A stretch of 64,000 bases of DNA from Bryobacterales bacterium (GCA_003163855.1 PLRJ01000087.1:12479-76478); one strand, 5' to 3'. Shown: positions 16,828 to 26,800, numbered from the stretch's first letter. The notes: generated by a model from the letters alone, not told the origin. A program made the numbers and translations.

Positions 16828-17872
16828 GAGCGGTGGACGCCACTAACTCGTTGTCATGCGCGCTCAATTTTTGTAATGGTTCTTTCATTTCGACCTTTCC
16901 CGAATTGCCAAGCGCCACTGCGACATTGCGCAGAAATCCTTCGTACTTGGTCCGCCAGACCGGCGAGCGGCGAAAAATTCGGCGGAAGTCCCCTTCACTA
17001 AAGTACGCCAGCTCGGCCAGATGCGGAGCAAAAGAGAGCGGCTGAAACGCCAGTTCTTCGGTTGTGGCCGCGCGCCGGTTCCAGGGGCAGACATCCTGGC
17101 AGATGTCGCAGCCAAAGATGTGATTCGCCGTCGCGCTTTGCGTTTCCTCGGGTGCGACGCCACGTTTTTCTATGGTCAGGTAGGAAAGGCATAGGCGCGA
17201 ATCCAAAGCCCACCCGCCATTTGCCGCCGGGCGTATGGCGTCTGTAGGACAAGCGTCGATACAGCGCGTGCATGTTCCGCAACGGGGCGGCGCCGCGGTA
17301 TCGGTGTCTAAAGAGATGGACAATAGCAATTCCGCCAACAAGAACCACGACCCTGCCTGCTGATTGATCAGGCAGGTATTCTTGCCTATCCAGCCAAGTC
17401 CCGCCGCCTGGGCGTAGCTGCGCTCCAGCAGCGGCGCCGTATCTACGCAGATCTTCCATTCAAAAGGCAGCGCCTGTTCCTGGCGAATCAGATGGAGCAG
17501 CTTTTCAACGGCTTCCCGCAAAACGTCATGATAATCACGGCCCCACGCATAGCGCGCTATCCAGCCGCGTTCCTTGTCCTGAAAAGCTGTCGAGTAAGGG
17601 TTGGAAGTGTTGTAAAGCTTTCCCAGGCAGACGATGCATTTGGCTGACGGAAGCAGGTTTCTAGGATCAGCGCGTAAGTCGCCGCGTCGATCCGTCAGGT
17701 AAGACATCTCCGCGGCGAAGCCCGCCTCGCGCCACTGCTGGAAGCGCTGGAAATCGTCTGACAAAGGCTCCGCTGCCGCGATGCCGGAGATTTCAAAGCC
17801 AGCGGCACGCGCAAGTTCCTTCACCTTTGCCGAAGTTAGTGGCATCCCTTCCATTCTGACGCCTGGAGCCAT
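16787..17872 (-). CDS. queG: Epoxyqueuosine reductase QueG
   Basis: The 361-residue enzyme reduces epoxyqueuosine to queuosine in tRNA, using a cobalamin and two 4Fe-4S clusters. Signatures visible are the catalytic region CVDTAPLLERSYAQAAGLGW, followed by GKNTCLIN, the ferredoxin-like motif CGTCTRCIDACPTDAI and the second cluster ligands in FGCDICQDVCPWNR. A HEAT-like C-terminus follows. The length fits the family. The ATG chosen at 17872 is near a better-spaced ATG nine codons in. The TPR gene downstream overlaps it by 41 bases. Confidence 0.95.
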   Translation of the reverse strand: MAPGVRMEGMPLTSAKVKELARAAGFEISGIAAAEPLSDDFQRFQQWREAGFAAEMSYLTDRRGDLRADPRNLLPSAKCIVCLGKLYNTSNPYSTAFQDKERGWIARYAWGRDYHDVLREAVEKLLHLIRQEQALPFEWKICVDTAPLLERSYAQAAGLGWIGKNTCLINQQAGSWFLLAELLLSISLDTDTAAPPRCGTCTRCIDACPTDAIRPAANGGWALDSRLCLSYLTIEKRGVAPEETQSATANHIFGCDICQDVCPWNRRAATTEELAFQPLSFAPHLAELAYFSEGDFRRIFRRSPVWRTKYEGFLRNVAVALGNSGKVEMKEPLQKLSAHDNELVASTARAALARLEQALAV

Positions 17873-17942
17873 AAAGCGCTGATGGGAATTCTCAGCTACC
17901 TTGAGGCTCAGACTTATCGCATAAGCCTGCTAGAATACATGT

Positions 17943-18473
17943 ATGCTTTTTGATTATGGGCGTTCTAAGACGCTCTTAGTTGCAGTCGGTGTGGTTGCGC
18001 TACCGTTGACCTTTCCTTTATTCAGCGCCAAACCGACCGGACAGCCAAAGTCGGCCCAAAAGCCCGCTCCATCCGATCCGCGCGTCAGCCGCTTGCGCAC
18101 CTTCTTTTCGCGCCTGCATTGCCCCGTAGCCGATCTTTCTGAGGACTTCGTACGAGTTGCCGATCAGAACGAGTTGGACTGGCGCCTGCTTCCCAGCATT
18201 GCTGTGGTGGAATCAGGCGGCGGCAAGGCCTACAAGAATAACAATATTTTTGGCTGGAACGGCGGCGAACAGGCATTCGCTTCTATCCGCTCGGGCCTGG
18301 AACTTGTAGCCTACAAACTGGGCCGCAGTCCGCTGTACCGGCGTCGTGATGTGCCAGGTAAGTTGCACATTTACAACGAGAACGAAGATTATGCATCGTC
18401 TGTGCTGAGCCTTATGGAACGAATCGGGCCAAAACAGGCCCCGAGAGCCGGCGCGGCGCTCGTGCATAACTAA
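17943..18473 (+). CDS. Exported glucosaminidase/lysozyme-like protein
   Basis: The 176-residue protein has an N-terminal signal or membrane anchor (TLLVAVGVVALPLTFPLF), a proline-rich linker and a small lysozyme-fold domain. The segment DWRLLPSIAVVESGGGKAYK with NNNIFGWNGG is the glucosaminidase/lytic-transglycosylase-type catalytic core, with Glu90 the likely general acid. It probably cuts peptidoglycan in the periplasm. The gene is divergent from queG across a 70-base gap and is followed within 22 bases by a conserved exported protein of unknown function. The catalytic assignment is by motif; substrate preference is inferred. Confidence 0.7.
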   Translation: MLFDYGRSKTLLVAVGVVALPLTFPLFSAKPTGQPKSAQKPAPSDPRVSRLRTFFSRLHCPVADLSEDFVRVADQNELDWRLLPSIAVVESGGGKAYKNNNIFGWNGGEQAFASIRSGLELVAYKLGRSPLYRRRDVPGKLHIYNENEDYASSVLSLMERIGPKQAPRAGAALVHN

Positions 18474-18495
18474 CAATTACGTATAGAATAGTGGC

Positions 18496-19290
18496 GTGCG
18501 AGTCCCGCTGCTGCTCCTGTTTGGCGCCGTATTAGTGCTGGGCGACACCTTCAAGCTTTACCTTAAAGAAGGCGGCTACCACGTTGTGCGGGAATATTCT
18601 GTGCAGGGTGACAGGGTTCGCTACTTCAGCACGGAACGCGGCGAATGGGAAGAAATCCCGAAGGAACTAGTTGATCTGGCGCACACCGAGGCCGAGCGCA
18701 AAGCGCGGTCCGATGCGGAAGCGCACGAAGCGAAGGAAGAAGCCGCCGAGGATAAAGCCGAACGGGATCTGCGCAAGGAGATAGCCTCCGTGCCGAAGGA
18801 ACCTGGAGCGTATTTCAACACGGGCTCCAAGATTGAGACCATTCCCCCTTCCGACTACCAGATCATCACCAATAAAAAACGCCGTACACTTCAGATTCTT
18901 TCACCCGTTCCGCTGGTCCCAGGCAAGGCTTCCGTCGTTATCAAAGGCGAGCATGCTAGTTTTTCCGTCTCAGACGATAAGCCTAACTTCTACCTCCGCC
19001 TTGAGAAACAACAGCGCTTCGGCATTATCAAGCTAACGCCCAAGAAAGACTTGCGCGTGGTGGAAAACGTCTCCATCGCGCCAGTTGTTAAGCAGGCTAC
19101 CGAGGAGCGCAAGCAGATTGAGACGTTTGAACAAGACCTGGGAAACAGTTTGTTCAAGGTTTGGCCGGAAAAGCCCTTGGAGCCTGGTGAGTACGCGCTG
19201 ATCGAGTATGAATCGGAAGAAGACTCCGAGGTGACGGACGTGAAAACCGACATCACGCTGCTGCTTTGGGCGTTTGCCGTACGTCCGTAA
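18496..19290 (+). CDS. Exported protein of unknown function (264 aa)
   Basis: The frame starts with GTG at 18496 and has a signal peptide MRVPLLLLFGAVLVLG. The first 45 residues after it (TFKLYLKEGGYHVVREYSVQ) look like a short beta-rich module seen in exported acidobacterial proteins, followed by a highly charged helix (EAHEAKEEAAEDKAERDLRK) and a beta-rich C-terminal domain ending LLLWAFAVRP. I do not recognise a named family. It sits 22 bases after the glucosaminidase-like gene and before the O-antigen-ligase-like gene, so the three may share a transcript. Confidence 0.65.
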   Translation: MRVPLLLLFGAVLVLGDTFKLYLKEGGYHVVREYSVQGDRVRYFSTERGEWEEIPKELVDLAHTEAERKARSDAEAHEAKEEAAEDKAERDLRKEIASVPKEPGAYFNTGSKIETIPPSDYQIITNKKRRTLQILSPVPLVPGKASVVIKGEHASFSVSDDKPNFYLRLEKQQRFGIIKLTPKKDLRVVENVSIAPVVKQATEERKQIETFEQDLGNSLFKVWPEKPLEPGEYALIEYESEEDSEVTDVKTDITLLLWAFAVRP

Positions 19291-19318
19291 GACCGGCTGT
19301 CATACTAATAGGGTTCCG

Positions 19319-20569
19319 ATGCACCTCGACCGCGCCACCCTTTTAACAGCCGCACGGTGGCTCACTTTCGCCTCTTCAGCCGTCATTGTCGTTGGCATTG
19401 CGCCGTCCCAGATATTTCTGGGCTTGGCGCTGCTGGCGCTTTTTCTCTCGGGAGAAAAGCTGCGGTTGCCGCCCATTAAATGGATACTCGGCTTGTTCCT
19501 GGCCGGAACACTCCTAGCAGTTCTGCTCTCCGGCCATCCAGCGGCCGGCTTCCCGCAGGTGAAGAAAATCTACGTTTTCTGCCAGTTGCTAGTGGCGTAT
19601 ACGTTGCTGCGCGACATGCGCATAGCGCGGTGGCTGGTAATGGCGTGGGCGGGGCTTGCCAGCATCAGCGCCTTCCGCGGATTCGTCCAATTTGCCAACA
19701 AGTTTTATCACGCTTTGGCCATTCATCGGGACTTCTACGCCGCCTACATGGGTGAACGCATCACCGGCTTCATGAGCCATTGGTACACCTTCAGCGATAT
19801 AGGAATGCTGGTGCTGATTATGCTGGGGGCCTTCATCCTCTTTTCCCCCGGTGCGCGCCGTTTTCTTTGGCTTTGGTTGCTGCTGGAATTGCTGATTGGT
19901 TCCGGAATCCTGTTAGCCGAGACACGGGCGGTCTGGATCGCCACCGCCATCTCTATCCTGTATCTAACTTGGTTCTGGAAAAAGTGGGTTACCGCTTTGG
20001 TGCCAGTCCTTATCGCCGCAGCACTAATCCTGGGACCGCATACCTTCCGCGAGCGCGCCGAATCCATCGTCCATCCGGGCCGTGACGACTCCAACCAGTT
20101 CCGTACCATCCTCGACCGCACCGGCATACGCATGATCGAAGCCCACCCCTGGTTCGGCCTAGGACCGGAGGAACCGCGCATTCAATTCATGAAATACTTG
20201 CCGCCCGACGTGCCGCTGCCGCTGCCGTCCGGTTCCTACATGCACTTGCACAATCTATACCTGGAATATGCAGCTGAGCGTGGTATCCCGGTCTTGCTGT
20301 TGATGCTTGGCATGTTGGGCAAGATCCTCTGGGACTACTCGTTAGCACTTCGCAAGCTTCCCGCTGGGCTGAGTGATCGCCGCTTCTTACTGCACGGTGG
20401 GATTGCCGTAGTTATAGCCATTCTGGTAGAAGGCTTTGCGGATGTGAACCTGGGCGACAGCGAGGTGCTGACCATGTTCCTGGTAACGGTAGCGTTAGGT
20501 TACATGGCGGCGGAGCCGCTGATAGTAAGGGAGCGGCCGGTGAATAGGGAACTCGCCCCGGCGGCTTAA
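19319..20569 (+). CDS. O-antigen ligase/polymerase (Wzy/WaaL)-like membrane protein
   Basis: The protein of about 416 residues has about 10-12 membrane segments and the large periplasmic loop before the last ones. It shows the family pattern of a conserved Arg in a segment such as RTILDRTGIRMIEAHPWFGL, with GLGPEEP and then HLHNLYLEYAAERGIPVLLL (the H-N-x-x-L motif). Members ligate O-antigen to lipid A or polymerise glycan repeat units on lipid carriers. Start ATG 19319 is chosen because earlier starts overlap the preceding gene. It lies 20 kb from the polysaccharide core and may serve another glycan. Confidence 0.8.
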   Translation: MHLDRATLLTAARWLTFASSAVIVVGIAPSQIFLGLALLALFLSGEKLRLPPIKWILGLFLAGTLLAVLLSGHPAAGFPQVKKIYVFCQLLVAYTLLRDMRIARWLVMAWAGLASISAFRGFVQFANKFYHALAIHRDFYAAYMGERITGFMSHWYTFSDIGMLVLIMLGAFILFSPGARRFLWLWLLLELLIGSGILLAETRAVWIATAISILYLTWFWKKWVTALVPVLIAAALILGPHTFRERAESIVHPGRDDSNQFRTILDRTGIRMIEAHPWFGLGPEEPRIQFMKYLPPDVPLPLPSGSYMHLHNLYLEYAAERGIPVLLLMLGMLGKILWDYSLALRKLPAGLSDRRFLLHGGIAVVIAILVEGFADVNLGDSEVLTMFLVTVALGYMAAEPLIVRERPVNRELAPAA

Positions 20570-20925
20570 GAATGCAATTTCCAAGACGGGATCAGAGAGT
20601 CATAACGAAGCAGAGCACTGAAGGCGACGTGGACGACCAGATAAATAGCCCAAATGGAAACGTAGGCGACAATCATCGCGCGCGGCCGCCTCAACACGTA
20701 CCAAAGCAGCAGGAAGTCTAGCGGAATTGGTGCCGCTACAACCAGCCAGAGGGGCGCGCCGAGACTCTGTGCGGTATACCCGGTAAGGCAAACAAAACAG
20801 CCGATCGCAAGCGGTGCGAAAATGCGAACCCGCCTATCGGCGACGTAGAAGCCCATGCCCCAGCAGAAACCGGTAAGCAGAATGGCCATGTCCAGCAATA
20901 TGGGGCCTGGCAGAGCGTTCAGCAT
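20566..20925 (-). CDS. Small multi-pass membrane protein, unknown function
   Basis: The 119-residue protein has about four hydrophobic segments (LLDMAILLTGFCWGMGFYV, IFAPLAIGCFVCLTGY, LWLVVAAPIPLDFLLLWYV and IVAYVSIWAIYLVVHVAFSA) and little else. No family is recognised. It ends four bases inside the O-antigen-ligase-like gene, on the opposite strand. Being a multi-pass hydrophobic frame with normal codon use, it is probably real, but its function is unknown. Confidence 0.55.
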   Translation of the reverse strand: MLNALPGPILLDMAILLTGFCWGMGFYVADRRVRIFAPLAIGCFVCLTGYTAQSLGAPLWLVVAAPIPLDFLLLWYVLRRPRAMIVAYVSIWAIYLVVHVAFSALLRYDSLIPSWKLHS

Positions 20926-21037
20926 TCTTGGAATACCAATCTACAAGAAGAGGACGGGACGAGTTACGTTTATGGTCGGCGGAAGGAGGCAGCCAAGCCA
21001 CAGCCGCGACGCGAAGCGACGGTTCGCCGGCAATTAG

Positions 21038-21856
21038 CTAATCGGCAAGCTTGCGTGCTACCCGGTCAATAAAAGGGAGCTTGATCGTTCGTCCCATGAA
21101 TGTGCTGACTGCGAGGCTAATATAAATTGGCAAAAATGTGAAGAAAAGTAGGAACGGATGATGTAAAGCGATTGCCAGAACCAACCAACCCAAGGCGAGG
21201 AGCGTCGACTGAAACGCGTGAAATCGAACTAGCCTATTTCTTCCAAGCGTCCTTGCAATCAGAAGCAGCAGGCTCAGGGGGCCCATGAGATAGCACAACC
21301 CTCCGGCCACGCAATCCGAGGTGATTGCCGTCGCCTGAGGGGCGGGATCAAGTCCCGGCGGCGTTCGATACGGCAGATTTGTGGCGTCGACAGAATCACG
21401 GCTAGTGTCTGCTCTCAAGAAATCTGCGCGGTGTCCTGTTACGGTCGCTGCGGCGTAGCTTTCCGCCTTGCGAGTCATACACCACACCCCATGGCATAGC
21501 TGACGGAACTCCGGATTATCTACGTCGCCGTTCCAGCCAATCAGATTGGCCGCTTGTATATGCTTAAATCCAAGTGGAATTTGAACATTATCGATAAGTA
21601 CCGGAAGCAGAATACGCCTCCGCATCCCCTCACTCGCTTCGTTGCTAACCCACTGTGATTTGCTTGATCGAATCGACCAAACAACGATCACGCACTTTGC
21701 GGAATTAAGGGCCTCTTCTAACTCTACGTCCCATCTCTTCCCGACAGTAATATCGCGGTCCCACCATACACTAAAGTTCAGGTAGTTTAAACCGTCAACA
21801 AGTGGTCTGATGCGACCGCGATCGTCAGATGCGTAGCTGAGAAAGATATCGGTCAT
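21038..21856 (-). CDS. TIR-domain protein with C-terminal Tic20/DUF4870-like membrane domain
   Basis: The 272-residue protein begins with a TIR domain (about 1-135): MTDIFLSYASDDRGRIRPLV, then FSVWWDRDITVGKRWDVELE and ALNSAKCVIVVWS. A linker of about 45 residues joins a C-terminal membrane domain with the motif NRLVRFHAFQSTLLALGW, typical of DUF4870/Tic20-like membrane proteins. TIR domains can hydrolyse NAD or mediate protein contacts. A glutamate (Glu45) lies in the usual catalytic neighbourhood, but an alignment is needed to decide on activity. No immune-system partner is adjacent; the flanking genes are housekeeping or unknown. Confidence 0.85.
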   Translation of the reverse strand: MTDIFLSYASDDRGRIRPLVDGLNYLNFSVWWDRDITVGKRWDVELEEALNSAKCVIVVWSIRSSKSQWVSNEASEGMRRRILLPVLIDNVQIPLGFKHIQAANLIGWNGDVDNPEFRQLCHGVWCMTRKAESYAAATVTGHRADFLRADTSRDSVDATNLPYRTPPGLDPAPQATAITSDCVAGGLCYLMGPLSLLLLIARTLGRNRLVRFHAFQSTLLALGWLVLAIALHHPFLLFFTFLPIYISLAVSTFMGRTIKLPFIDRVARKLAD

Positions 21857-21931
21857 AAACGCGTCGATTGAGCCTCCGAACTCTATTTGAACGTAGTTTA
21901 TCGAACAACGAGCAAAGCATCGGCTAACCGC

Positions 21932-22225
21932 CTAAAGGGCTTCCTCGTCCTGGAGGGCAATTGCTTTCAAGCAACAATTTGGAATCGCGAGCAATAGAAA
22001 GTGGCAGCGAAGACCCGATCCACTGGTCCTTCTTCGGAAGGCCGAAGATGTAATTGTCGACTTAGCTTGCACCATCGTTTGGACCAATTGGTGAAAGACT
22101 TCATCCGGGACGTTTTTCATCAGTCTGCGAAGAAATTCCCAGATCGGCTTTGGGTCGCGTTCGGCAGTCGGCATCTCACTTCCAGGAATGCGGCTAATCA
22201 GTTCGTGCAGGATTTCGCGAGTCAT
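21932..22225 (-). CDS. Hypothetical protein, possibly a decayed gene
   Basis: The frame from ATG 22225 reads MTREILHELISRIPGSEMPT, continues as a short alpha-helical part (PIWEFLRRLMKNVPDEVFHQ), then changes to a less natural Ser/Arg/Cys-rich tail up to the stop at 21932. The start resembles small helical proteins of prokaryotic toxin/antitoxin or DNA-repair type, but I recognise no family. The change of composition around residue 55 suggests a frameshift or fusion with non-coding sequence. Confidence 0.35.
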   Translation of the reverse strand: MTREILHELISRIPGSEMPTAERDPKPIWEFLRRLMKNVPDEVFHQLVQTMVQAKSTITSSAFRRRTSGSGLRCHFLLLAIPNCCLKAIALQDEEAL

Positions 22226-22283
22226 CAAGCTTTTTCCACCGCACATGGCTAAGCGCGGAGCCGCGCTGTAAGAAACTAAATTG

Positions 22284-23102
22284 ATGCTCCAACACCCTGA
22301 TCGCTTTCAGATGGCGGCCGAGAAGTTCGGCGAGTTAGTGAAGGTGATGGCGCGATTGCGCGCGCCCGGAGGTTGTCCGTGGGACCAGAAACAGAGCTTT
22401 GCCAGCATCAAGAGCTATTTGCTGGAAGAAACGTATGAGGTCATGGATGCCATCGATGAGGGTGATTGGAAGGGTCTGGAAGAAGAACTCGGGGATCTGC
22501 TGCTGCAGCCGGTGTTCTTTGCTGAGATGGCTGCTGAGAAGGGGCTGTTCGATATAGCGGGATCGCTGGATGCGATTAATCAGAAGTTGATCAGGCGGCA
22601 TCCGCATGTATTTGCCGATGCGCTAGCGGAGACGCCTGAAGATGTGAAGCAGCGATGGGACGAAATCAAGAAGCAGGAGAAGGTGGCGCAGGGCGTGGCA
22701 GAGAGCGGTTCGGTGCTGGATGCGGTGCCGCGCAATTTACCCGCGCTGGTGGAGGCGGAAAAGATCGGGAAGAAAGCGGCTGCGTCGGGATTCGACTGGC
22801 CTGACGTCGACGGTGCGCTGGAGAAGCTTAAAGAGGAAGCAGGCGAGTTGGTGGAAGCGCGGCAGCAGGAAAATCAGGCGCACACTGAGCACGAGGTGGG
22901 CGATCTGCTGTTCGCGGTGGTGAATGTGGCGCGTTACCTGGATGTTGATCCCGAACAAGCGCTGCGTAAGGCCAGCAGCCGATTCAGAAAGCGCTTCCGG
23001 CATGTGGAAGAAGCGGTGAAGGCCGAGCGCGGCGTTATGGGAGAGACGCCGCTGGAGCGACTGGAAGACTTCTGGCAGGATGCGAAACGCCACGAGTTGT
23101 AG
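22284..23102 (+). CDS. mazG: MazG nucleoside triphosphate pyrophosphohydrolase
   Basis: The protein has two tandem MazG domains of the all-alpha NTP pyrophosphohydrolase fold. The N-terminal one shows LRAPGGCPWDQKQSF and then YLLEETYEV with the metal-binding EExxE/D pattern, followed by GLEEELGDLLLQPVFFAEMA; the second half has LKEEAGELVEARQQ and EVGDLLFAVVNVARYLDVDP. MazG clears (d)NTPs and lowers (p)ppGpp in some bacteria. The length (about 272 aa) is normal for the two-domain type. A TTG directly before the chosen ATG is possible. The gene precedes the PilZ gene on the same strand by 42 bases. Confidence 0.92.
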   Translation: MLQHPDRFQMAAEKFGELVKVMARLRAPGGCPWDQKQSFASIKSYLLEETYEVMDAIDEGDWKGLEEELGDLLLQPVFFAEMAAEKGLFDIAGSLDAINQKLIRRHPHVFADALAETPEDVKQRWDEIKKQEKVAQGVAESGSVLDAVPRNLPALVEAEKIGKKAAASGFDWPDVDGALEKLKEEAGELVEARQQENQAHTEHEVGDLLFAVVNVARYLDVDPEQALRKASSRFRKRFRHVEEAVKAERGVMGETPLERLEDFWQDAKRHEL

Positions 23103-23107
23103 CTGGA

Positions 23108-23127
23108 CAGTACCGCATCTGGTACTG
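23108..23127 (+). terminator. Small hairpin after mazG
   Basis: CAGTACC and GGTACTG form a 7-bp stem around a six-base loop six bases after the mazG stop, followed by GTCTTT. It is short but correctly placed; because the PilZ gene follows in the same direction, it may be only an attenuator or an accidental stem. Confidence 0.3.
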
Positions 23128-23144
23128 GTCTTTAACTCAGTGGG

Positions 23145-23507
23145 ATGCGGCGAAATGCGGAGTGCGACATAATACAGTCCATAAAAGTGCAGGCGAACCC
23201 ACTCCCTACTTCAGACCGTCGCGGAACCAATCGGTTCCCGATTGAGCAAGCGGTGCATTACAAGACGCTGAATCGGCGTGGAGACGTGGTAGCCGGAGAT
23301 GGGAAGACGATTAACATAAGCAGCACGGGTGTTCTTTTCAGCTCGCAGCATGACCTGATTGTGGGCACTTTGCTGGAGTTATGTATCGAGTGGCCAACGG
23401 TTGGCGATGGCGAGAAAGCGCACAGCCTGGTGGCATTTGGCCGGGTGGCACGCGCAAGCGGTTATCAACTCGCACTGCGCATGGAGCGTTACGAATTTCG
23501 GGCTTAG
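23145..23507 (+). CDS. PilZ-domain (c-di-GMP-binding) protein
   Basis: The 120-residue protein is a single PilZ domain. The c-di-GMP-binding motifs are present: RRGTNRF (RxxxR type) near residue 26 and NISSTGVLF ([D/N]xSxxG) near residue 63. Single-domain PilZ proteins act by contacting a partner when c-di-GMP is bound, often in exopolysaccharide synthesis or motility. Its place just before the secreted-protein/exopolysaccharide locus is consistent with a role there, but this is inference. The ATG start is the first good one. Confidence 0.85.
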   Translation: MRRNAECDIIQSIKVQANPLPTSDRRGTNRFPIEQAVHYKTLNRRGDVVAGDGKTINISSTGVLFSSQHDLIVGTLLELCIEWPTVGDGEKAHSLVAFGRVARASGYQLALRMERYEFRA

Positions 23508-23790
23508 AGTAGCTTTCTTAAGAGGCGCAAGACGGGCGCGGTGTCAAGCGATCTTTTTGCTCGTTGGCGGCGCTCCGCCTTACCTATGCGCTTTTTTCAA
23601 TAAACTTTCGCTCCATTGCTGCCAGGACTTGTTCGTAAACAGGCATTAAGCTAGACTGCGGTAGAGCGGCGGTAAACGTTCGCTCCGAGCTCTACGTTAT
23701 AAGCTCTTTGCGCCCTCCCCGAAACGGTTCTTTCTTAGAGATCGCGCCAGCATAATTCACCGGTCTCTCCAGGCCTTTGTTCCACCGCAT
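23508..23790. other. Intergenic region before the first secreted paralog
   Basis: This stretch carries no recognisable gene. Its last bases hold the conserved leader of the paralog family (listed separately). AT-richer patches near 23590-23620 may contain a promoter, but no clear -35/-10 pair stands out. Confidence 0.35.
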
Positions 23791-23791
23791 T

Positions 23792-23807
23792 GAGGTTCTA
23801 ACTTTTG
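23792..23807 (+). promoter_or_regulatory. Ribosome-binding site and TTG start of paralog 1, conserved in all three paralogs
   Basis: GAGG at 23792 lies nine bases before the TTG start (23805), with the sequence TTCTAACTT between. The other two paralogs have GAGG, then TCTAYGTT, then TTG with a spacing of eight. This conservation across three copies supports the TTG as the true start in each. Confidence 0.7.
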
Positions 23808-26800
23808 CAAGCAACAGTATCGTATAAACATAAAAGTCTTTTTCCTATTGTTACCGTTTTTACCTTTTTGTACGCTGCTAGCGCGTACTCGCAGAGCACG
23901 AACATTGCTATCGGCACTACAGTTTTGCAGCCTTCGGTTAAACGCATGGGCATCAACTTGGGGACGCTGACCAACTATGACTCCGGGCAAATGTATAAAA
24001 ATCTGATTACTCAGAACCCGGGCTTTGAAGGGCAGATCTGGAATTCAACCATTCGCTGCGCGTACGGCACAGCGACGAGTTGTACAGACGAAAATCAATG
24101 GTCCAGCTGGCCTGCCGGTTTCTGGGCCGGCGCCACTTATCAGTTTTTCTATGGCACGGCGGCAGGCCGGAGCGGGACTGTGGCTTCGTCAAGCGCGCCT
24201 GGTTACGGTGCTGGGGTGATCCTAAACTTCGGCGACTCCGGCGTAGTGCCGGCACAAGGCGATTACGTAATTGTCAGGCGGAAAGTGCCGGGCGGGTCTA
24301 CCGGCGGATGGTTTCCGTATACTTCCGGCAACGGTTTCACCTCAGATAATCTTACCGACTTGCCGCCGGGGACGCTGGGGCAGCAAACTACGGCGCTAAC
24401 CGCGCCCACTTCGGCTGATTATGCATCTATCTCGGCCTACTTCGATTCCACGGCCGGCATCTCTTTTACTCAACTGAATGGGAACTATCAACTTCAGTTC
24501 AAAGCAAAAGGCACGGGTGGATCAAGCACTATCTATGTTCGTGTGGTCCGCTATGGTGGATCGACATTCATAAGCCAGAACGTGACGCTGAGCAGCAGTT
24601 GGAACACCTATAACTTAACTTTCGCAGCGGCGGAAAACGGATCGGCAGTCGGCACGGTCGGGGTCCAGTTCAGCACAGTGGGGGCCGATTCCTTCGAATT
24701 GGATGATGCCAGTCTGACGCAGACGAACAGCAGCACTAGCAACACGACGGTGTTTAGCGACGGGGTGGTAAATGCGCTGAAGATACTGCAGCCTGGCGTG
24801 TTGCGTTACTGGGGCGATAACGGTCAACTGGGCGATACGCTGGACAATCTGCTTACGCCTAGCTTTGGGCGGCAGCGCGCCGGCTTCTCGGCATGGTCAA
24901 ACCAAGCGAATCAAATCGACTACGGTTTGCATGAGTTCCTGCAGCTATGCCAGTTGGTTGGCGCTGAACCGTGGTTTGTGGTTCCTTCCACTTTTACGAC
25001 TACCGATACGGCCAATATGATCGATTATCTGGCGGGCAGCACCGCGACTGTCTATGGAGCCAAGCGCGCTGCTTTGGGCCAGACGACACCGTGGTCGCAA
25101 GTATTTTCGAAGATCCATCTAGAGTTTGGCAACGAAGAGTGGAACACGACGTTTTCGGGTGGCAGCATTCTTTATCCGGCTCCGTACTCGGGCCGAGCGC
25201 AGACGATGTTCGGCATTATGCGAGCGATGCCGGATTATGTAGCTTCCGCGTTCGACCTGGTCATCGGTGGCCAGGCCGCGAACCCGGGGAACAACGGCAG
25301 TATTCAAAACGGGATCAACAACAACGATTCCTTCGCGATAGCTGCCTACACCATGACCGATGTGAACAGCTACTCGACCAACGAGCTGCTGTTCGGCTCT
25401 ACCTTTGCGGAACCGGAAGCGTTGATGTCCAGCGCTAGTTCGACCTCGGCGGAGGGATTGTCGCCGGGATACGTTTATGAAAACTATCAGGCCCTGCAGA
25501 CGTCGAGCCATCCCGTGCCGATGGCTTTTTATGAGGCGAACCTTTCTACGCTTAGTGGAACCATTACGCAACAAGCGCTTAACTCCTACACGTCTTCTCT
25601 CGGAGCCGGTTTGATGGTGGCCGATACTATGCTGCAAGGTTTAAGATCGTTCGGCGTCATCAACCAGGAGATGTTTGCCTTACCGCAATACGAATATACG
25701 CGCAGCGACGGCAGCAATGTATTTTTGTGGGGCTCGGTGTTGGACATGGGGAACACGAATCGCAAGCGGCCGCAGTTTCTGGCTTTAGAACTAGCGAACC
25801 AGGCACTCAGCAACGGCGCAAGCGAGTTGCAGACGATTCACTCGGGCGCCGACCCAACCTGGAATGAAGCTCTGACAAACAGCGTGCAAATGACAGGCGC
25901 GCATTATCTGCAGTCCTACGCTTTTGCAAACGGGACCAATCATTCAGCCATTGTTTTTAATCTGTCGCGGAGTTCGTCAGAAGCCATTACGTTCAGCGGA
26001 GTGAACGCTCCTTCGGGCAGCGTGCAGATGCAGCAGTTAACTTCGGCCAATCTTACCGATAACAACGAGGCGGCCAGCGTGGTGAACATCACATCGTCGA
26101 GCCTGCCGAACTTCAACGGCGCGAACGGCCTGACGCTGCCTCCTTTTTCGATGACTGTGCTGACATGGGCTGGTTCGGGCGGAGGCCAGGGAACGCCCCC
26201 GGTAATCTCGGCCGTTTCAGCCAGCGCGATTACCAGCACATCGGCAACTATTACCTGGACAACGGACCAGGCTTCGAATTCACAGGTGAATTACGGCACC
26301 AGCACGTCTTACGGATCGGCTTCGGCGCTCAACTCGTCGCTGGTGACAAGCCATTCAGTCAGTCTGACGGGCCTCACGCCGGGCACGGCCTACGACTTTG
26401 ACGTAGTTTCGGCAACGTCGGGTGGGCTTTCATCGGCCTCGGCCAACGCGACGTTCACCACTGCACCCAAAGCGCCGACGATCTCTGCTATCAGTGCTAC
26501 CGGCATAACGGTCAGTTCAGTAACCATCACCTGGACGACTGACCAAGCATCGACATCCCAGGTTGATTACGGAACCACTTCGGCTTACGGTTCCGCCTCA
26601 ACTTATAGCTCCACTCTGGTGACAAGTCATTCGGTGACTATTACCGGACTGGCAGCGGCAACCACTTATGACTTTGATGTGCTTTCCGCCAATTCAACGG
26701 GTGTGTTGGCGACGTCGGGGAATACAACGTTTACAACCTCAACTGCGGGCGGGGGGGCGGCTCCCACTGTCTCCTATGTTGCCTTCTGGGGCATAACGGG

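Noticed and set aside
21038-21856. TIR gene as part of a defence island
   Set aside because: Its neighbours are housekeeping or membrane genes; no nuclease, cyclase or Thoeris-type partner is seen.
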